From Sulfurimonas sp. (GTDB lineage Bacteria > Campylobacterota > Campylobacteria > Campylobacterales > Sulfurimonadaceae), in NCBI RefSeq assembly GCF_026196735.1, contig NZ_JAPHUF010000002.1, positions 62,001-126,000 of the forward strand: DNA of 64,000 bases, given 5' to 3'. The stretch's first letter is position 1, and each line of letters opens with the position of its first letter. Positions 60,011 to 64,000 of the stretch are shown here, one piece after another. A program made the translations under genes and the position numbers. A model generated the notes under the pieces. That model was not told the DNA's origin and ran no database searches. It worked only from the letters and a program-made list of their open reading frames with translations.

Positions 60011-61519
60011 ATGAGCATGCATTATAAGATTTTTGTTATATTTGCTATTGTCATTACGATTATATTTTCTATAAAACTATACGATGATTATGTTCTAAGT
60101 AAAGAAATAAAAGAATTGTCGATCAAGTATGAAGCCAAAGCAATTTCTGACTTTCTTGTAGCTTTTAGAAGTACTTATCAAACTCTATTTGTTGACAATC
60201 ATGTAAAATTGGACAAATCAAGCATCGAACTGCTGCCGGTTCGGGCAACAAGTGAAATATCAAAAAGATTTTCATCTTTAAATAATCAATCAAAAATTAA
60301 AACAGTCTCCGATAGACCAAGAAACCCTGTAAATATGGCTAATCCAAGACAATTAGAAGTTATGGAGTATTTTAAAAAAAATAAAGATAAAAAATCTTTG
60401 TTTAAAACAGAGGGAGACAAGTATTATTATTCACAACCTCTCTACATAACGGAGGTATGTTTAAGCTGTCATGGAGCAAAAGAGAATGCACCTAAGGTAA
60501 TAAAAAACAGCTATGATTCTGCATATGATTATAAACTTGGCGAATTAAGAGGTATTATTGATGTAGAGCTCTCTCAAACAAAGCTTGGTACTATTTTGGA
60601 CAGGAACAATGACAAAAGAGTAATATTTGTTTTTATCATTTTAAGTGTGATTTTAATCGTTACATTTGTATATACAAGATACAACAAAAAACTAGAAAAT
60701 GAAGTAATTGGGCTAAATAAAAAATTAAAACAAAAAGTTACTGATGAAGTAGAAAAAAATAAAAACCAATATGAACAACTTATCCAAAAAACTCGTTTAG
60801 CACAAATGGGAGAGATGATAAGTATGATTGCTCATCAGTGGAGACAGCCCTTAAGTTCAATTTCTGCAATTGCAATTAACTTAAAACTTAAACTTTTACT
60901 TAAAGACGAGAACTCAGAAGCAAAAGCTACTTCAGATGAGGATAATAAATATTTTTTAAATAAACTAGAGCGTATTGAAGAGACAGTTCAAGTTTTATCT
61001 ACGACCATAGATGACTTTAGAAATTTTTATAAACCAGACAAAAAATCAGTAAGAATGGGACTCAAAGATATTGTATTAAAATCATTAAATATTATTGAAG
61101 CATCATTTAAAAATTATAATATAGAAATAATTGAAGACTATAAAGATGAGCAAAAATTTGATATGTATGGAAATGAAATGATGCAAGTAATTTTAAATAT
61201 ATTGAAAAATGCTCAAGATAATTTTATAGAAAAAAATGTAGAAAATCCATATATTAAAATTACTGCAGAAGGTTCAACTTTATCAATCTGTGATAACGGT
61301 GGAGGGATACCAGAAGATATAATAGAACAAATATTTGATCCGTATTTTTCAACTAAAGATGAAAAGAATGGCTCAGGCTTAGGACTCTACATGTCAAAAA
61401 CAATTATACAAGATCATCATGGTGGAAAATTGTATGTTGAAAATCAAGTTGATGCCCAAGGGGCAATTATTGGTGCATGTTTTAAAATAATTTTGCTTCC
61501 TAAAATGAATAAAAAATGA
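60011..61519 (+). CDS. Sensor histidine kinase with heme c (DUF3365/Tll0287-like) sensor domain
   Basis: Membrane sensor of 502 residues. TM1 (about 7-24) is followed by a periplasmic DUF3365-like domain holding one CXXCH heme site (Cys150, Cys153, His154), then TM2 (about 198-218). A coiled coil and a kinase core follow, with the H-box IAHQWRQPLSSI near residue 277, the N-box near 393, and ATPase G-boxes CDNGGGIPE and GSGLGLYMSK. A redox or NO/O2 signal is likely. No response regulator is in the window. It lies between hypE and hypA, suggesting control of hydrogenase. Confidence 0.9.
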   Translation: MSMHYKIFVIFAIVITIIFSIKLYDDYVLSKEIKELSIKYEAKAISDFLVAFRSTYQTLFVDNHVKLDKSSIELLPVRATSEISKRFSSLNNQSKIKTVSDRPRNPVNMANPRQLEVMEYFKKNKDKKSLFKTEGDKYYYSQPLYITEVCLSCHGAKENAPKVIKNSYDSAYDYKLGELRGIIDVELSQTKLGTILDRNNDKRVIFVFIILSVILIVTFVYTRYNKKLENEVIGLNKKLKQKVTDEVEKNKNQYEQLIQKTRLAQMGEMISMIAHQWRQPLSSISAIAINLKLKLLLKDENSEAKATSDEDNKYFLNKLERIEETVQVLSTTIDDFRNFYKPDKKSVRMGLKDIVLKSLNIIEASFKNYNIEIIEDYKDEQKFDMYGNEMMQVILNILKNAQDNFIEKNVENPYIKITAEGSTLSICDNGGGIPEDIIEQIFDPYFSTKDEKNGSGLGLYMSKTIIQDHHGGKLYVENQVDAQGAIIGACFKIILLPKMNKK

Positions 61520-61548
61520 CAGAAGCTATCGTTATAAGGTCATAAATT

Positions 61549-61890
61549 ATGCATGAATACTCTATAGTTCAATCTTTAATTGAGAGTTGCCAAGAACATG
61601 TAAAAGCAAACGATGCTACTAGAGTGACAAAAGTGGAAGTAAAAATAGGTGTTCTTAGCGGAGTAGAACCGCATTTATTAAGAGAAGCATTTGATACATT
61701 CAAAGAAGAAACTATTTGTCACGAGGCTGAGTTTGTAATGAATATTCAAAAGGTAAAAATACATTGCAACAGCTGTAAGCAAGAGACAGAGTTAGAAAAA
61801 AATGAGTTTGTTTGTCCTAAATGTGGCAGTTATGAGCTTAATGTCCTTGATGGCGAAGAGATGTATCTTATGAGTTTGGAATTAGAGTAG
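61549..61890 (+). CDS. hypA: Hydrogenase nickel-insertion protein HypA
   Basis: A 113-residue nickel chaperone. The N-terminal MHEYSIVQSLI supplies the nickel-binding Met-His-Glu. The zinc site has two CXXC pairs (CNSC and CPKC). Works with HypB. It is 4 bp before hypF. Confidence 0.96.
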   Translation: MHEYSIVQSLIESCQEHVKANDATRVTKVEVKIGVLSGVEPHLLREAFDTFKEETICHEAEFVMNIQKVKIHCNSCKQETELEKNEFVCPKCGSYELNVLDGEEMYLMSLELE

Positions 61891-61894
61891 TATC

Positions 61895-64000
61895 ATGATT
61901 TTTAAAGTTGAGATAAGAGGAGTTGTTCAAGGGGTAGGGTTTCGCCCTTTTATATACAATCTCGCTACATCGATGGAGCTAAATGGTTATGTCTCAAATA
62001 ACGCGCATGGCGTAATTATTGTAGTTGATACAACAAAAGATAAGGTTGATGAGTTTGTAGAGCAAATAAGAGCTAAGAGACCGCCTCTAAGTGATATTGA
62101 GTCTATAGATATTTCGCCCTCAAATGAAAAACAGACATTTAAAGATTTTACAATCAAAAAAAGTGAGAGCTCTGATGAACTTACAAGCATGATTCCCTCA
62201 GATATTGCGATGTGTAAAGAGTGTCAAGAAGAACTTGAAGACAAAAACAACAGACGATACAACTATCCCTTTATTACATGTACAAATTGTGGACCTAGAT
62301 ACTCAATCATAAAAAATCTGCCATACGATAGAAAAAACACATCAATGGCTGAGTTTGAGATGTGCAAAAAGTGCCAAGATGAATATAAAAATCCAAAAGA
62401 CAGAAGATACCACGCTCAGCCCATAGGGTGTTTTGAGTGTGGACCTATGATTTCTCTTTTAGATAAGAGTGGTAAAAAACAAAAGATTGAAAATGTTGTA
62501 GATGAAGTCGTAAAGTTCATAGCTGATGGCAAAATAGTGGCTATTAAAGGGGTTGGCGGTTATCATCTAGTCTGTGACGCAAGAAATGAGAAGGCTGTAA
62601 AACTATTGCGTGAGAGAAAACAACGCCCATCTAAACCCTTTGCAGTGATGGTTAAAGATATCAACATGTCAAAAGAGATAGTCCACATAAATGCAAAGGA
62701 AGAGGAGTTGTTAAGTTCTAACAGACGACCTGTTGTTCTGCTTGGGAAAAACGAAAGAGAACTTCTGTGTGACTCAGTTGCTCCGAACATAAATCAGCTT
62801 GGACTATTTTTGGCCTATACTCCACTGCATCATATGATTTTGCAAAAATTAAATTGTCCGCTTGTCGCCACAAGCGCCAACATCTCAGGGGAGCCTCTTT
62901 GCATAAACTCTGAGGAGATTATGAAACTATCACATATTTGGGACTACTGCTTAGACCATGACAGAGAGATTGTAAACAGTTGTGATGATTCTGTTTTGTT
63001 TGTAGAAAATGAAAAAATATTTATGCTCAGATGTGCAAGAGGCTACTCGCCGACTTATTTAAAACTTCCAAATAAAACAGACAAAAAGATACTTTCACTT
63101 GGAGCAAATCAAAAGTCTACAGTGGCAATAACGATAGAAAATAAGGTTATTATATCCCCATATATTGCAGACTTGGAGGGACTCTCAAGCATAGAGCACT
63201 TTAAATCTCACATAGAGACACTTAAACGCATTTATGATTTTGAGCCGGATGTAGTAGTGTGTGATAAACATCCTCGTTATGAATCTACAAAATACGCCAA
63301 AGAGTTAAAAGAGAAAAATTCACATGTAGAGCTTATGCAGGTGCAACACCACTACGCACATATACTCTCTACTATGGGTCTCAACAATATAACTTCAAAG
63401 GTGTTGGGTGTCAGTTTTGACGGAACTGGATATGGCAAAGAGGGACATCTTTGGGGCGGAGAGTTTTTTGTTTGCGATGAAAAGGGCTACGAGCGAGTAG
63501 GGCATTTTAAATATTTCAAACTTCTTGGAGGTGAAATGGCCATAAAAGAGCCAAGACGAGTTGCTCTTAGTTTTTTATTTGAGTTGTACGGAGAAGATGT
63601 TTTAACGCTAAATAACCACACTACGGCCTCTTTTACACAAAGCGAATTAAAAGTTTTATATCAAGCTTGGAAAAAAGGTTTAAACTCACCGCTAAGTAGT
63701 TCATGTGGGCGATTTTTTGACGCTGTGGCTTCTATTTTAGACATTCTACATGTGTCATCTCATGAGGGCGAGAGCGGACTGCTTTTGGAGAGCTTATATG
63801 ATGAGAATATAAAAGATTTCTATGAATTTAGCATACTTGAAAAAGAGATTGATTTTAGTGTGATTTTTTATCAAATACTAAAAGAAGAAGATAAAACTAT
63901 AGCGGTATCTAAGTTTTTCAATACCTTAGTAGAAATTATTTTTGACATGTCAAAAAAACACGATTTACCGGTAGTTTTAGGCGGTGGTGTTTTTCAAAAT
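61895..64000 (+). CDS. hypF: Carbamoyltransferase HypF (3' partial)
   Basis: Makes the carbamoyl precursor of the cyanide ligands and passes it to HypE. The N-terminal acylphosphatase domain is complete (RGVVQGVGFRPFIYN, GYVSNNAHG). The zinc-finger region follows (CKECQEE, CTNCGPRYS, CKKCQDE, CFECGPM), then the YrdC-like domain (IKGVGGYHLVCDA, KRPSKPF-type segment). The carbamoyltransferase core begins with LGANQKSTVAI. 702 codons are open to the right edge, where the sequence ends in the conserved LGGGVFQN, so only a short C-terminus (probably under 60 residues) is missing. Confidence 0.97.
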   Translation, partial: MIFKVEIRGVVQGVGFRPFIYNLATSMELNGYVSNNAHGVIIVVDTTKDKVDEFVEQIRAKRPPLSDIESIDISPSNEKQTFKDFTIKKSESSDELTSMIPSDIAMCKECQEELEDKNNRRYNYPFITCTNCGPRYSIIKNLPYDRKNTSMAEFEMCKKCQDEYKNPKDRRYHAQPIGCFECGPMISLLDKSGKKQKIENVVDEVVKFIADGKIVAIKGVGGYHLVCDARNEKAVKLLRERKQRPSKPFAVMVKDINMSKEIVHINAKEEELLSSNRRPVVLLGKNERELLCDSVAPNINQLGLFLAYTPLHHMILQKLNCPLVATSANISGEPLCINSEEIMKLSHIWDYCLDHDREIVNSCDDSVLFVENEKIFMLRCARGYSPTYLKLPNKTDKKILSLGANQKSTVAITIENKVIISPYIADLEGLSSIEHFKSHIETLKRIYDFEPDVVVCDKHPRYESTKYAKELKEKNSHVELMQVQHHYAHILSTMGLNNITSKVLGVSFDGTGYGKEGHLWGGEFFVCDEKGYERVGHFKYFKLLGGEMAIKEPRRVALSFLFELYGEDVLTLNNHTTASFTQSELKVLYQAWKKGLNSPLSSSCGRFFDAVASILDILHVSSHEGESGLLLESLYDENIKDFYEFSILEKEIDFSVIFYQILKEEDKTIAVSKFFNTLVEIIFDMSKKHDLPVVLGGGVFQN

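Noticed and set aside
1-64000. tRNA/rRNA genes, CRISPR arrays, insertion sequences, prophage or integration sites
   Set aside because: I looked through all gaps (largest about 185 bp) and found no cloverleaf-like gene, regular repeat-spacer pattern, transposase, integrase or terminal inverted repeats.

Overview
The window reads as a chromosome segment of a low-GC, chemolithoautotrophic Campylobacterota (Epsilonproteobacteria) bacterium, most like Sulfurimonas or a close relative. The evidence is AT-rich coding sequence, the gene order cvpA-fur-lysS-glyA-DUF1882-SPOR-aroE that I recall from Campylobacter jejuni (trpE is interposed here), the ppiD-ftsA-ftsZ order, mlaA-mlaC-RND, and a large hydrogenase island. 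I see no tRNA, rRNA, insertion sequence, prophage or CRISPR array. No gene-free stretch exceeds about 190 bp.

Layout. 1-7.4 kb: a potassium channel cut by the left edge with a second RCK protein, gpsA, a DASS carboxylate transporter, a Ste24-like protease, prmC and small membrane proteins. 7.4-14.4 kb: a respiratory/metal block. It holds an FNR-boxed outer-membrane barrel, an operon with a two-domain NosL protein, a LolCDE/MacB-like ABC exporter and a Cys-rich membrane protein, then a Crp/Fnr regulator and a pentaheme cytochrome c with an FNR-like box. 14.4-22 kb: ftsZ, ftsA and ppiD-like, then bioA, a class II aldolase-like protein and dnaJ. 22-27.6 kb: mltA, recR and an envelope lipid-transport set (mlaA, mlaC, RND pump). 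27.5-40.7 kb: aroE, trpE, SPOR, DUF1882, glyA, lysS, fur, cvpA, a diguanylate cyclase, class II DAHP synthase and an ABC-F ATPase.

40.9-64 kb is the hydrogenase island, entirely on the + strand. It starts with an 807-residue fusion of a NirB-like FAD/NAD(P)H reductase, a BFD-type [2Fe-2S] domain and a [NiFe]-hydrogenase small subunit. The large subunit and its maturation protease follow. Next come a complete six-subunit Ech-type group 4 hydrogenase (echABCDEF order), a P-type cation ATPase, a His-rich mini-membrane protein, and hypB, hypC, hypD, hypE, hypA and hypF (the last runs off the right edge). Between the hyp genes sit an alpha/beta hydrolase, a SixA-like phosphatase, a secreted mini-peptide with its own terminator, an aldo/keto reductase and a histidine kinase with a c-type heme sensor domain.

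How it fits together (inference): the soluble fusion hydrogenase looks able to pass H2 electrons through FeS clusters and FAD to NAD(P)+ or a ferredoxin-like partner. The Ech complex would couple ferredoxin/H2 chemistry to ion movement. Both suit an autotroph that needs low-potential electrons for CO2 fixation. The strongest unexplained signals are the triple fusion, an Asn in place of a proximal-cluster Cys, and a window-wide excess of the palindrome ACATGT that appears to drive codon choice.
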